DNA of 64,000 nt from Pigmentiphaga sp. NML030171 (GTDB lineage: Bacteria; Pseudomonadota; Gammaproteobacteria; Burkholderiales; Burkholderiaceae_B), in contig NZ_NINX01000019.1 in the NCBI RefSeq assembly GCF_002188635.1, positions 24,484 to 88,483 on the forward strand. Reading direction: 5' to 3'. The translations under genes were made by a program, and so were the position numbers. The notes under the pieces are model-generated. The model saw only the letters and a list, made by a program, of their open reading frames with translations. It searched no databases and was not told the DNA's origin. This document shows, in pieces, positions 42,325-51,943 of the stretch; the stretch's first letter is position 1; every line of letters starts with the position of its first letter.

Positions 42325-45300
42325 ATGTTCGATACCGTACTGATCGCCAATCGAGGCGAGATCGCTTGCCGCATCGCTCGCACGCTCAAGCGGATGAAAA
42401 TCCGCTCCGTGGCGGTGTACTCCGACGCGGACCGCAACAGCCTGCACGTCGCCACGGCCGATGTGGCCGTGCCGCTGGGAGGCGACACCGCCGCCGACAG
42501 CTACTTGCGGGCCGACCTGATCATCGAGGCGGCCAGGCAGACCGGCGCGCAGGCCATCATTCCCGGTTATGGCTTCCTGTCCGAGAACGCCGAGTTCGCC
42601 GCGCGCTGTGAGGCCGAAGGCATCGCGTTCGTCGGACCGACCGCGCTCCAGATGAAGCAATTCGGCCTCAAGCACGAGGCGCGCGAGCTGGCCCGGCGGG
42701 CGGGCGTTCCGCTCACGCCCGGATCGGGCCTGCTGGCGGATGTCGACAGCGCGCGCAAAGCGGCCCGGGTCATCGGCTATCCGGTCATGCTCAAAAGCAC
42801 GGCAGGGGGCGGGGGAATCGGACTGACACGCTGCAACGACGAAGCCGAACTGGTCGCCGCCTTCGAGTCCGTACAGCGGCTGGGCCAATCGTTCTTCGCG
42901 AACGGCGGCGTATTCGTCGAACGCTTCCTCGACCGCGCACGCCATGTCGAGGTGCAGATCTTCGGCGACGGCAACGGCAAGGTGGTCGCGCTGGGCGAGC
43001 GCGATTGCTCGCTGCAGCGGCGCAACCAGAAGGTGGTCGAGGAAACGCCCGCGCCGGATCTTCCGCCCGACGTACGCGGCAGGCTGCTGGCCGCGGCGGA
43101 GAACCTGGGCCGCTCCGTGGGCTACCGCTCGGCCGGCACGGTCGAGTTCATCTACGACGCCGCGCGGCAGGCCTTCTATTTCCTCGAGGTCAACACACGG
43201 CTCCAGGTCGAACATGCGATCACCGAAAGCGTGACCGGCATAGATCTCGTCGAATGGATGATCCTGACGGCGGCCGGCACTCCCCCCGCCCTGGACCGGG
43301 CGATCACGCCGCAGGGCGCATCGATCGAGGTGCGCATCTACGCCGAGAACCCGCTGCGCAACTTCTCGCCCAGCCCCGGCACCCTGACCGAGGTCGGCTT
43401 TCCGCCCGACGTCCGGGTGGACAGCTGGGTGGAGACTGGCACCGAGGTATCGGCCCACTACGATCCGATGATCGCCAAGCTGATCGTCCACGGGGCAGAC
43501 CGGCCCGCCGCGATCGCGGCGATGGCGCGCGCGCTCGACGCGACCCGCCTCTCGGGCATCGCGACGAACCTCGACTACCTGCGCAAGGTCATCGCGAGCC
43601 ACGGGTTCCGCGACGGCGATGTCTCGACCCGCTATCTGGACGACTTCGCCTACCGCCCGTCGGCCGTGGAGGTGATCGACGCGGGCACCTACACCACCAT
43701 CCAGGACTATCCCGGGCGCGTGGGCTACTGGGACATCGGCGTGCCGCCGTCGGGTCCGATGGACGACTGGGCATTCCGTCTGGCCAACCGCATCGTGGGC
43801 AACAACGAGCACGCGGCCGGCATCGAGGCCACGGTACTCGGTCCGACACTGCGCTTTCACGGCGACACCGTGATCGCGCTGACCGGCGCGCCCACGGATG
43901 CGCGGCTCGACGGCTCGCCGGTCGAATTCTGGGCGCCGGTCACGGTCCGGGCCGGCCAGACGCTGAAGATCGGCAAGGCAACGAGCGGCTGCCGGACCTA
44001 CCTGGCCGTGCGCAACGGCCTGGACGTGCCGCTGTACCTGGGCAGCCGGGCGACGTTCGCGCTCGGCCAGTTTGGCGGACATGCCGGGCGCACGCTGCGC
44101 CCGGCCGACGTGCTGCCGATTGCCGATCCTGCACTGCCCGCGACCGCGGACCTGGCGCCGATCCACGCCCCGGCTCCGCTACCCTCCGCGCTCGTGCCCG
44201 CCTACGGGCGGGAATGGGAAATAGGCGTGCTGTACGGCCCGCATGGCGCCCCCGATTTCTTCAAGCCGGAATCGATCGAGACGTTCTTCGCCAGCCAGTG
44301 GGAAGTCCATTACAACTCGAACCGCCTGGGCATCCGGCTCAATGGGCCCAAGCCGGAATGGACGCGCTCGGACGGAGGGGAAGCCGGCCTGCATCCGTCG
44401 AACATCCACGATTGCGAGTACGCGATCGGCAGCATCAACTTCACTGGCGACATGCCGGTTATCCTCACGCGCGACGGCCCGAGCCTGGGCGGATTCGTCT
44501 GCCCGGTCACGATCGCCAAGGCGGAACTGTGGAAAGTCGGACAGGTCAAGCCTGGCGACCGCATCCGCTTTCGCGAGATGTCGTTCGACGAGGCGCTCGC
44601 GCTGGAGCGGCGGCAGGATGCGTTCATCCGCGACTGGAACGGGACATCGATCGATGCGCCGGCATTTTCCACGCGCCGCGGCTCGCCCATCCTGTTCGAG
44701 GCGCCCGCGCAGGGTGAACGTCCCAAGACCGTTTTCCGCCAGGCCGGCGACAAGTACATCCTGGTCGAGTATGGCGACAACGTGCTCGACCTGAACCTGC
44801 GATTCCGCGTCCATGCGCTGATGGAGGCGCTCAAGGCGGCCGCCCTGCCCGGCGTGCTGGAACTGTCGCCGGGCGTGCGGTCGCTGCAGGTGCGCTACGA
44901 CGGCCGGACCATCGGCCAGCGGGCGCTTGTCGAGGCGCTGGCGGCAACCGACGCGACGCTGGCCGGCATTTCGACGATGAAAGTGCCGAGCCGGGTGGTG
45001 TACCTGCCCATGGCCTACGAGGACTCGGCGACGCTGGACGCCGTGGCGCGCTACCGGCAGTCGGTGCGCGATACCGCGCCCTGGCTGCCCAGCAACACCG
45101 AGTTCATCCGGCGCATCAACGGCCTGGCCTCGACGCAGGACGTGCACGATACGATCTACCAGACGAGCTACATGGTGCTTGGCCTGGGCGACGTCTACCT
45201 GGGCGCCCCGTGCGCGGTACCGGTCGACCCGCGCCATCGCCTGCTGACCTCGAAGTACAACCCCGCGCGAACCTACACGGCCGAAGGAACGGTCGGCATC

Positions 45301-45930
45301 GGCGGCGTGTACATGTGCATATACGGCATGGATTCGCCCGGCGGATACCAACTGGTGGGACGAACGCTGCCCATCTGGAACAAATTCCTGAAGAACGAAG
45401 CGTTCGTCGATGGCAAGCCATGGCTGCTGCGCTTCTTCGACCAGGTCCGCTTCTACCCGGTGACCGAGAGCGAGCTGGAAGGATTGCGCAATGACTTCCG
45501 GGAGGGCCGCCAGGGCGTGCGCATCGAGGAAGAGATCTTCGATCTCGGTGAGTACAACGCCTTCCTGGCCCGGATCGAACCGGAGCTGGAAGTGCTCCGG
45601 GCCACCCAGAAGCAGGCGTTCGACGCGGAGGTCGCCCGCTGGGCGACCCAGTCCGACGAGGCTGGCACCGCGGACGACGGCCCGGATGAGGCCACCACCG
45701 CGCATGACGATCCGACGGGCTCGATCGTTGCCGCCGACATCACGGGCAACGTCTGGAAGCTGCTCGTCGAACCCGGGGCAACCGTGAAGGCGGGAGACTC
45801 GCTGCTGATCCTGGAAGCCATGAAGATGGAATTCCACATCTCCGCGCCGCACGACGGCCTGGTCAAGAGCCTGCATTGCCGCCCCGGCATGATGATCAGC
45901 GCCGGCGACCCCCTGGTATCGCTGGCATGA
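42325..45930 (+). CDS. uca: Urea carboxylase
   Basis: A 1201-aa biotin enzyme that carboxylates urea to allophanate with ATP and bicarbonate. Domains in order: biotin carboxylase (1 to about 450; FDTVLIANRGEIACRI, ATP-grasp KSTAGGGGIG, ERDCSLQRRNQKVVEE, FLEVNTRLQVEH); carboxyltransferase of the KipA/KipI-like AHS2/AHS1 type (about 455-1040; YTTIQDYPGRVGYWDIGVPPSGPMDDWAFRLANRIVGN, and LYGPHGAPDFF); C-terminal biotinyl domain with Lys1167 in EAMKMEFH. The length equals known urea carboxylases. It works with the upstream allophanate hydrolase and is followed by a GntR regulator after 32 nt. Confidence 0.95.
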   Translation: MFDTVLIANRGEIACRIARTLKRMKIRSVAVYSDADRNSLHVATADVAVPLGGDTAADSYLRADLIIEAARQTGAQAIIPGYGFLSENAEFAARCEAEGIAFVGPTALQMKQFGLKHEARELARRAGVPLTPGSGLLADVDSARKAARVIGYPVMLKSTAGGGGIGLTRCNDEAELVAAFESVQRLGQSFFANGGVFVERFLDRARHVEVQIFGDGNGKVVALGERDCSLQRRNQKVVEETPAPDLPPDVRGRLLAAAENLGRSVGYRSAGTVEFIYDAARQAFYFLEVNTRLQVEHAITESVTGIDLVEWMILTAAGTPPALDRAITPQGASIEVRIYAENPLRNFSPSPGTLTEVGFPPDVRVDSWVETGTEVSAHYDPMIAKLIVHGADRPAAIAAMARALDATRLSGIATNLDYLRKVIASHGFRDGDVSTRYLDDFAYRPSAVEVIDAGTYTTIQDYPGRVGYWDIGVPPSGPMDDWAFRLANRIVGNNEHAAGIEATVLGPTLRFHGDTVIALTGAPTDARLDGSPVEFWAPVTVRAGQTLKIGKATSGCRTYLAVRNGLDVPLYLGSRATFALGQFGGHAGRTLRPADVLPIADPALPATADLAPIHAPAPLPSALVPAYGREWEIGVLYGPHGAPDFFKPESIETFFASQWEVHYNSNRLGIRLNGPKPEWTRSDGGEAGLHPSNIHDCEYAIGSINFTGDMPVILTRDGPSLGGFVCPVTIAKAELWKVGQVKPGDRIRFREMSFDEALALERRQDAFIRDWNGTSIDAPAFSTRRGSPILFEAPAQGERPKTVFRQAGDKYILVEYGDNVLDLNLRFRVHALMEALKAAALPGVLELSPGVRSLQVRYDGRTIGQRALVEALAATDATLAGISTMKVPSRVVYLPMAYEDSATLDAVARYRQSVRDTAPWLPSNTEFIRRINGLASTQDVHDTIYQTSYMVLGLGDVYLGAPCAVPVDPRHRLLTSKYNPARTYTAEGTVGIGGVYMCIYGMDSPGGYQLVGRTLPIWNKFLKNEAFVDGKPWLLRFFDQVRFYPVTESELEGLRNDFREGRQGVRIEEEIFDLGEYNAFLARIEPELEVLRATQKQAFDAEVARWATQSDEAGTADDGPDEATTAHDDPTGSIVAADITGNVWKLLVEPGATVKAGDSLLILEAMKMEFHISAPHDGLVKSLHCRPGMMISAGDPLVSLA

Positions 45931-45962
45931 CCGCCGCTTCATAACCGTTTCTGGAATTCCTT

Positions 45963-46679
45963 ATGGCGGACAACCGCGTGCCGGGCGAACCGGCGCAGGG
46001 CGCGAACAACCTCGCGACACAGATCTACACCCGGTTGAAGGCGGACATCTTCGATTTCCGGCTATTGCCCGGCGACAAGTTCAGCGAAGGCGACGTCGCC
46101 GCGCGCATGCAGGTCAGCCGCACTCCGGTGCGGCAGGCGCTGTTCTGGCTGTTGCGCGAAGGCTACGTGGACGTGCACTTCAAGAGCGGCTGGCAGGTGC
46201 GGACCTTCGACTTCAAGTACTTCGAGGACCTGTACGAGATCCGCGTGATGATGGAAACGACGGCCATCGACCGTATCGTCGCCGGGCGCCAGACGGCGCA
46301 GCTCGATCCGCTGCGGGAGATCTGGTGCGTGCCAGCCGGAATGCGCGAGCAGGACCCGGCCAGGGCGGCGGCGCTCGACGAGGGCTTCCACGCGGGGTTG
46401 GTCGCCGCGACCGGCAACCTCGAGATGGCCCGGATGCATACGGACGTGGCCGAACGCATACGCATCATCCGCCGCCTCGATTTCACCAAACCGCCGCGCG
46501 TGGCCGCCACCTACCAGGAGCACGCGGACATCCTGGACGCCATCGGCAAGAACGACGCCGCGCTCGCGCGGCAGATGGTCCGTGCGCATATCGCCGAGAG
46601 CCAGGCCGAAGTCAAGCGCATCACGCTGTACATGATGCAGACCGCCCGCGAACGCTATGCGTCGCGCGAGCAGGCCTGA
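45963..46679 (+). CDS. GntR/FCD family regulator of the urea genes
   Basis: A 238-aa regulator. The N-terminal GntR winged helix is YTRLKADIFDFRLLPGDKFSEGDVAARMQVSRTPVRQALFWLLREGYVDVHFKSGWQV (about residues 20-80). The all-helical FCD ligand domain (about 85-225) has metal-site His residues in EGFHAGLVAATGN and EHADILDAIGKND. It sits between the urea carboxylase gene and urtA, each of whose promoters carries the same CTTGTA-NN-CAAG-type palindrome, so it is the obvious candidate to bind both. The effector may be urea or a breakdown product; this is inference. Confidence 0.9.
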   Translation: MADNRVPGEPAQGANNLATQIYTRLKADIFDFRLLPGDKFSEGDVAARMQVSRTPVRQALFWLLREGYVDVHFKSGWQVRTFDFKYFEDLYEIRVMMETTAIDRIVAGRQTAQLDPLREIWCVPAGMREQDPARAAALDEGFHAGLVAATGNLEMARMHTDVAERIRIIRRLDFTKPPRVAATYQEHADILDAIGKNDAALARQMVRAHIAESQAEVKRITLYMMQTARERYASREQA

Positions 46680-46702
46680 AGCTCCCGGGATGCGTGCGGG
46701 GC

Positions 46703-46717
46703 GCACCAGCATGGCGC
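46703..46717. promoter_or_regulatory. NtrC-type enhancer box upstream of urtA
   Basis: GCACCA-GCA-TGGCGC matches the NtrC consensus GCACCA-N3-TGGTGC with one mismatch. It lies about 100 nt upstream of the -24 element at 46803, the usual enhancer distance. Confidence 0.6.
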
Positions 46718-46802
46718 CGCCACGCACCGACATCTATCACGACAAGACGCGAACAGCCCGCTGAATCCCCCTTCCCTGCTCCGGCGCCGCCGGCTCATCC
46801 GC

Positions 46803-46843
46803 TGGCCCGGAAGTTGCATCTTCAATGCAGTCTTGTATCCAAG
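46803..46843 (+). promoter_or_regulatory. Sigma-54 promoter and GntR-type operator of urtABCDE
   Basis: TGGCCCGGAAGTTGCA (46803-46818) has the invariant GG-N10-GC of sigma-54 promoters and differs from TGGCACG-N4-TTGCA at one position. CTTGTATCCAAG (46832-46843) follows the expected start point and is followed by a stretch shared with the atzF leader (consensus CTTGTANNCAAGANGNAATAC). Confidence 0.75.
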
Positions 46844-46877
46844 ACGAAATACAACCTTCCACTTCCAAGGACGATCA

Positions 46878-48179
46878 ATGAAAAAGCGTGAGTTTCTGAA
46901 GGTCGCATCGGCAGCGGGCCTGGCGGGAATCGCCGGCAGACTCCCTTCCGCATTCGCGCAAGGTGCGAACAAAGGGCCGATCAAGGTGGGTATCCTGCAT
47001 TCGCTGTCGGGCACGATGGCGATCTCGGAAACGTCGCTGAAAGACACGGCGCTGATGACCATCGCCCAGATCAACGCGGCGGGCGGCGTGATGGGCAGGA
47101 AGATCGAGCCGGTCGTGGTCGATCCGGCGTCGAACTGGCCGCTCTTCGCGGAAAAGGCGCGCCAGTTGATTTCGCAGGACAAGGTCGCCGCCGTGTTCGG
47201 ATGCTGGACGTCGGTATCGCGCAAGTCCGTGCTGCCCGTGTTCGAAGAACTGAACGGCCTGCTTTTCTATCCGGTGCAGTACGAGGGCGAGGAAATGTCG
47301 CGCAACGTGTTCTACACCGGCGCCGCGCCCAACCAGCAGGCCATCCCCGCGACCGAATACCTGATGAGCGCGGAAGGCGGCGGCGCCAAGCGCTTCTTCC
47401 TGCTGGGCACCGACTACGTCTACCCGCGCACCACCAACAAGATCCTGCGGGCCTTCCTGCAATCGAAGGGCGTGCAGGATGCCGACATCCAGGAGGTCTA
47501 TACCCCGTTCGGCCACAGCGACTACCAGACCATCGTCGCGAACATCAAGGCCTTCGCGCGTGGCGGCAAGACCTGCGTCATTTCCACGATCAACGGCGAC
47601 TCGAACGTGCCGTTCTACAAGGAACTCGGCAACCAGGGCCTGAAGGCGGCCGACGTGCCCGTCGTGGCGTTCTCGGTGGGCGAGGAAGAACTGCGCGGCA
47701 TCGACACCAAGCCGCTGGTCGGCAACCTGGCCGCGTGGAACTACTTCATGTCGCTGCGCAATCCGGAGAACACGAAGTTCAAGGAGATGTTCGCGGACTG
47801 GGTGAAGAAGAACAACCTGCCGGGCGGCGCGAAGCGCGTGACCAACGATCCGATGGAGGCCACCTACGTCGGTCTCCACATGTGGAAACAGGCGGTCGAG
47901 AAGGCCAAGAGCACCGACGTCGACAAGGTGCGCGCCGCGATGATAGGCCAGAAGTTCGCCGCGCCCTCGGGCTTCACGCTGGAGATGGACGGCAACCACC
48001 ACCTGCGCAAGCCGGTGATGATCGGCGAAGTGCGCGCGGACGGCCAGTTCAACGTCGTCTGGCGCACCAAGGCGCCGGTGCGCGCGCAGCCGTGGAGCCC
48101 CTACATTCCCGGCAACCAGGGCAAGCCGGATGTCGTCGGCTCGCTTCCCGCACTGGCGCGCCAGCCCGGCCTGGCCTGA
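46878..48179 (+). CDS. urtA: Urea ABC transporter substrate-binding protein UrtA
   Basis: A 433-aa periplasmic receptor. The signal peptide begins KKREFLKVASAAGLAG, a Lys-Arg variant of a twin-arginine motif, then GPIKVGILHSLSGTMAISETSLKDTALMTIAQINAAGGVMG. Urea-receptor marks are VFGCWTSVSRKSVLPVFEELNGLLFYPVQYEGEEMSRNVFYTGAAPNQQ and FFLLGTDYVYPRTTNKILRAFL. It captures urea at low concentration. Start 46878 is preferred over an in-frame codon at 46833. It is the first gene of urtABCDE under a sigma-54-type promoter, so nitrogen limitation is the likely signal. Confidence 0.95.
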   Translation: MKKREFLKVASAAGLAGIAGRLPSAFAQGANKGPIKVGILHSLSGTMAISETSLKDTALMTIAQINAAGGVMGRKIEPVVVDPASNWPLFAEKARQLISQDKVAAVFGCWTSVSRKSVLPVFEELNGLLFYPVQYEGEEMSRNVFYTGAAPNQQAIPATEYLMSAEGGGAKRFFLLGTDYVYPRTTNKILRAFLQSKGVQDADIQEVYTPFGHSDYQTIVANIKAFARGGKTCVISTINGDSNVPFYKELGNQGLKAADVPVVAFSVGEEELRGIDTKPLVGNLAAWNYFMSLRNPENTKFKEMFADWVKKNNLPGGAKRVTNDPMEATYVGLHMWKQAVEKAKSTDVDKVRAAMIGQKFAAPSGFTLEMDGNHHLRKPVMIGEVRADGQFNVVWRTKAPVRAQPWSPYIPGNQGKPDVVGSLPALARQPGLA

Positions 48180-48253
48180 GCCCGACGCCGGGACACGGCG
48201 CGGCTGTCGTGTCCCGACGGATTCCTGTCCTTGTCCAACCCGGTCTTCCCCAC

Positions 48254-49873
48254 ATGAACCTGCGCCAATACCTGCGCGCCGTGGCCGTGTCGGCGGCGCT
48301 CGCGTGCCCCGGCCCGGCGGCCTTCGCGCTCGACGCCGCCGACATCGCTCCGTTGGGCGGTGACGACTTCGATGCCAAGCTGGCCGCGATCGACAAACTG
48401 ATCGAGACGCGCGACGAGAGCTCGTTCGCGCTGCTCCAGGCGCTTTCCGACGACAACGCGCTGGCCACCGACGCCGGGCAGGTGCTGATCCGGTCGGACG
48501 CGGCCACGCGCGACGCGGCGACCGGCAGGCCGGTCGGCCAGGACGTGGCCGATGGCGCGCAGCCTGTCACGCTGAACAATCTGCTGCGCGCGAAAGTCGC
48601 CGGCGCGCTGGCCGGCCTGCAGCTCGCATCGCCCGATGCCGCCGCGCGCGGCGCGGCGATCGACGCGCTGCTGAAGAATCCGGATCCGTCGATGAAGCCC
48701 CTGATCGACGCCGCGCGCGCGCGGGAAGCCGATCCCGCCCTGAAGCAGCGCCTCGACACGCTATGGTCGATGACCGCGCTGCACGCCCCGGATGCCGCGA
48801 CCCGGCTCGAAGCGGTCAAGCTCGTCGCCGCCCGCAAGGATCCGGGCATGTACGAACTGCTGCGCCCGCTGACGGCCAAATCGGCGACCGGCGCATGGCA
48901 GGAACCCGACCCGCAGGTACGGGCCGTCGCCCAGCAAGGGCTCGACACGCTGGACGGCATTGAACGCCGCGGACGGATCGCCGGCACGCTGTTCGCCGGC
49001 CTGTCGCTCGGCAGCGTGCTGCTGCTGGCCGCGCTGGGCCTGGCGATCACCTATGGACTGATCGGCGTCATCAACATGGCGCACGGGGAATTCCTGATGA
49101 TCGGCGCCTACGCGACCTACGTCGTGCAGACGCTGTTCCAGCGCTACGCGCCCGCGGCGTTCGACTGGTATCCGCTGGTGGCGGTGCCGGTCGCGTTCCT
49201 GGCGGCGGCGCTCGGCGGCGCGGCCATCGAACGCCTGGTCCTCAAGCACCTGTATGGCCGGCCGCTGGAGACGCTGCTGACCACCTTCGGCATCAGCCTG
49301 ATCCTGATCCAGGGCACGCGCATGATCTTCGGCGCACAGAACGTCCAGGTGGAAAACCCTTCATGGATGAGCGGGGGCGTGACCGTCATGCAAAGCCTGA
49401 TCCTGCCCTACAACCGGATCGCGATTCTTGCGTTTTCGCTGGCGGTGGTCGCGCTGGCCTGGGCCGTGCTGACGCGAACGCGCCTGGGCCTGTTCGTGCG
49501 CGCGGTCACGCAGAACCGCCGGATGGCCGCCTGCGTCGGCGTGCGGACCGCGCGCGTGGACGCCTATGCGTTCGCGTTCGGCGCCGGCATCGCCGGACTG
49601 GGAGGCTGCGCGCTGTCGCAGATCGGCAACGTGGGACCGGACCTGGGCCAGAGCTACATCATCGACTCCTTCATGGCCGTGGTGCTGGGCGGGGTCGGCC
49701 AGATCGCCGGCACGGTGATCGGCGGCTTCGGACTCGGTCTCGTCAGCAAGGCGATCGAACCGTTCTGGGGCGCCGTGCTCGCCAAGATCGCGGTGCTCGT
49801 GCTGATCGTTCTCTTCATCCAGAAACGCCCGCAGGGCCTGTTCGCCCTGAAGGGCCGTAGCGCGGAGGCCTGA
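48254..49873 (+). CDS. urtB: Urea ABC transporter permease UrtB
   Basis: A 539-aa inner-membrane permease. A signal peptide (residues 1-25, ALACPGPAAFA) leads a periplasmic helical region of about 220 residues (repeated Ala-rich units) specific to UrtB, then a LivH-like domain from about 240: LFAGLSLGSVLLLAALGLAITYGLIGVINMAHGEFLMIGAYATYVVQ, LLTTFGISLILIQGTRMIFG and GVRTARVDAYAFAFGAGIAGLGG, ending FIQKRPQGLFALKGR. It pairs with UrtC to form the urea channel. The periplasmic extension is normal for UrtB and distinguishes it from LivH. Confidence 0.94.
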   Translation: MNLRQYLRAVAVSAALACPGPAAFALDAADIAPLGGDDFDAKLAAIDKLIETRDESSFALLQALSDDNALATDAGQVLIRSDAATRDAATGRPVGQDVADGAQPVTLNNLLRAKVAGALAGLQLASPDAAARGAAIDALLKNPDPSMKPLIDAARAREADPALKQRLDTLWSMTALHAPDAATRLEAVKLVAARKDPGMYELLRPLTAKSATGAWQEPDPQVRAVAQQGLDTLDGIERRGRIAGTLFAGLSLGSVLLLAALGLAITYGLIGVINMAHGEFLMIGAYATYVVQTLFQRYAPAAFDWYPLVAVPVAFLAAALGGAAIERLVLKHLYGRPLETLLTTFGISLILIQGTRMIFGAQNVQVENPSWMSGGVTVMQSLILPYNRIAILAFSLAVVALAWAVLTRTRLGLFVRAVTQNRRMAACVGVRTARVDAYAFAFGAGIAGLGGCALSQIGNVGPDLGQSYIIDSFMAVVLGGVGQIAGTVIGGFGLGLVSKAIEPFWGAVLAKIAVLVLIVLFIQKRPQGLFALKGRSAEA

Positions 49874-49874
49874 G

Positions 49875-51038
49875 ATGGCTGTCACGATATCGACGATGCC
49901 GGGGATCCCGTCCGCCGCCGGCCAGGACATCGGACGGACGCTGGGCCTGCCGCCGCGTCCGGCGCTGCTCTCGCGCAACGCCTGGCTCGCATTGCTGGCG
50001 CTGAGCATCGCGGTGGGCATAGGGGTGCCGGTCGGCGCGCTGGTGGTGCCCGAGACGAGCGCCTTCCACCTGTCCGCCTACGCGATGACGCTGGCCGGCA
50101 AGTTCATGTGCTACGCCATCGGAGCGCTCGCGCTGGACCTGGTATGGGGCTACTGCGGCGTATTGAGCCTGGGGCACGCGCTGTTCTTCGCGCTGGGTGG
50201 CTACGCGATCGGCATGTACCTGATGCGCTCCATCGGCAACGAGGGCGTGTACGGCAGCGACCTGCCCGACTTCATGGTGTCCCTGAACTGGCAGGCCCTG
50301 CCCTGGTACTGGGAAGGCACCCAGCACCTGGGATACGCCCTGCTGCTGGTGGTACTGGTGCCCGCGGCCGTCGCCTGGATATTCGGCTTCTTCACGTTCC
50401 GCTCGCGCGTCAAGGGCGTCTACCTGTCCATCATTACCCAGGCCCTGACCTTCGCCGCGATGCTGCTGTTCTACCGCAACGAGACCGGATTCGGCGGCAA
50501 CAACGGCTTCACCGACTTCAAGCGCATCGCCGGCTTCGCCATCACCCACCCCGGCACCCGTACCGCGCTCTTCCTGCTGACCTTCGCCACGCTCGTCCTC
50601 GCGTTCATCGCCGCGCGCGCCATCGTCACCTCCAAGCTCGGCCGCGTCGTCACCGCGGTGCGCGACGGCGAGACCCGGCTGATGTTCCTCGGCTACAACC
50701 CCCTGGGCTACAAGCTGTTCGTGTGGACCGTGTCGGCCATCCTGTGCGGCATCGCGGGCGCACTGTACGTACCCCAGGTCGGCATCATCAACCCCGGGGA
50801 GATGTCGCCCGGCAACTCGATCGAAATGGCGATCTGGGTCGCCGTCGGCGGGCGCGGCACCCTGATCGGCCCCATCGTCGGCGCCTTCGCCGTCAATGGC
50901 GCCAAGAGCTTCTTCACCGCCAACTTCCCCGAATACTGGCTGTTCTTCCTCGGCCTGATCTTCGTACTGGTACCGCTGCTGCTGCCGCGCGGCATCATGG
51001 GCCTGATCGGAAACGTCTTCAAGCGGAGCACGCACTGA
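49875..51038 (+). CDS. urtC: Urea ABC transporter permease UrtC
   Basis: A 387-aa LivM-like permease with 9-10 hydrophobic segments. Marks are GKFMCYAIGALALDLVWGYCGVLSLGHALFFALGGYAIGMYLMRSIG, the coupling loop LGRVVTAVRDGETRLMFLGYNPLGYKLFVWTVSAILCGIAGALYVPQVGIINPGEM, and a terminal LLPRGIMGLIGNVFKR. It starts one base after the urtB stop and overlaps the urtD start by one base, so it is tightly coupled. Confidence 0.94.
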   Translation: MAVTISTMPGIPSAAGQDIGRTLGLPPRPALLSRNAWLALLALSIAVGIGVPVGALVVPETSAFHLSAYAMTLAGKFMCYAIGALALDLVWGYCGVLSLGHALFFALGGYAIGMYLMRSIGNEGVYGSDLPDFMVSLNWQALPWYWEGTQHLGYALLLVVLVPAAVAWIFGFFTFRSRVKGVYLSIITQALTFAAMLLFYRNETGFGGNNGFTDFKRIAGFAITHPGTRTALFLLTFATLVLAFIAARAIVTSKLGRVVTAVRDGETRLMFLGYNPLGYKLFVWTVSAILCGIAGALYVPQVGIINPGEMSPGNSIEMAIWVAVGGRGTLIGPIVGAFAVNGAKSFFTANFPEYWLFFLGLIFVLVPLLLPRGIMGLIGNVFKRSTH

Positions 51039-51925
51039 TGGGTACGCATCCTGCCATGGACCACGCGAAGACGCCGCCGCGCAGCGCGTCGGGCTTCGGC
51101 GACGGCCTCGACCAGCCCACCCTGTCCGGGGCCGCCGCCCTGGGGCACGTGGTCCGGCCCAACGCCATCGACGTGTCGCATGGCACCATCCTCTACCTGG
51201 AAGACGTGACGGTCAGCTTCGGCGGCTTCCGGGCGTTGAACAAGCTGTCCCTGACGGTCGACGCCGGGGAATTGCGATGCGTGATCGGCCCCAACGGCGC
51301 AGGCAAGACGACGATGATGGACGTCATCACCGGCAAGACCTCGCCCGACGCCGGCAAGGTCTACCTGGGCCAGAGCATCGACCTCACCCGCCTGAACGAA
51401 CCGCAAATCGCCCAGACCGGCATCGGACGCAAGTTCCAGAAACCCACCGTGTTCGAACAGCACCCGGTCTGGGAAAACCTGGAACTCGCGATGAAGGCGG
51501 ACAAGCGCTGGTGGGCGTCGCTGCGCGCGCGCCTGGACCGCGCGGCCCAGGCCCGGATCGAACACACGCTAGAAGTGATACGCCTGGAAAGCGAGGCGCG
51601 CCGGCTCGCGGGCGAACTCTCGCATGGCCAGAAGCAGCGCCTCGAGATCGGCATGCTGCTGATGCAGCAACCGGCCCTGCTCTTGCTGGACGAGCCCGCC
51701 GCCGGCATGACCGACGACGAAACCATGGAACTGGCCGTGCTGCTGAACCGCCTGCGCGGCACCTGCTCCATGATGGTGGTCGAACACGACATGGAGTTCG
51801 TCGCCGCGCTGGCCGGCGAAACCGGCCGCGTGACGGTCATGGCCGAAGGCCGCGTGCTGGCCGAAGGCTCCCTGGACCACGTGAAACGGGACGAAGCCGT
51901 CATCGAGTCCTATCTGGGACGTTGA
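51038..51925 (+). CDS. urtD: Urea ABC transporter ATP-binding protein UrtD
   Basis: A 295-aa LivG-type ATPase with a 45-residue N-terminal extension. Walker A is GPNGAGKTTMMDVITGKTSPDAG, the Q-loop is IGRKFQKPTVFEQHPVWENLELA (UrtD-typical KFQKPTVFE), the signature is LSHGQKQRLEIGMLLMQQP, Walker B is LLLLDEPAAGMTDDET, and the switch His is in VVEHDMEFV. It shares one base with the urtC stop. An internal start at 51056 (MDHAK) is possible. It energises UrtBC together with UrtE. Confidence 0.94.
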   Translation: MGTHPAMDHAKTPPRSASGFGDGLDQPTLSGAAALGHVVRPNAIDVSHGTILYLEDVTVSFGGFRALNKLSLTVDAGELRCVIGPNGAGKTTMMDVITGKTSPDAGKVYLGQSIDLTRLNEPQIAQTGIGRKFQKPTVFEQHPVWENLELAMKADKRWWASLRARLDRAAQARIEHTLEVIRLESEARRLAGELSHGQKQRLEIGMLLMQQPALLLLDEPAAGMTDDETMELAVLLNRLRGTCSMMVVEHDMEFVAALAGETGRVTVMAEGRVLAEGSLDHVKRDEAVIESYLGR

Positions 51926-51943
51926 ACTTGCGGGGAACGGACG

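Noticed and set aside
42301..45942. Long minus-strand frames opposite urea carboxylase
   Set aside because: Composition is Arg/Asp/Val shadow type with no recognisable domain, while the plus strand encodes a full-length biotin enzyme.
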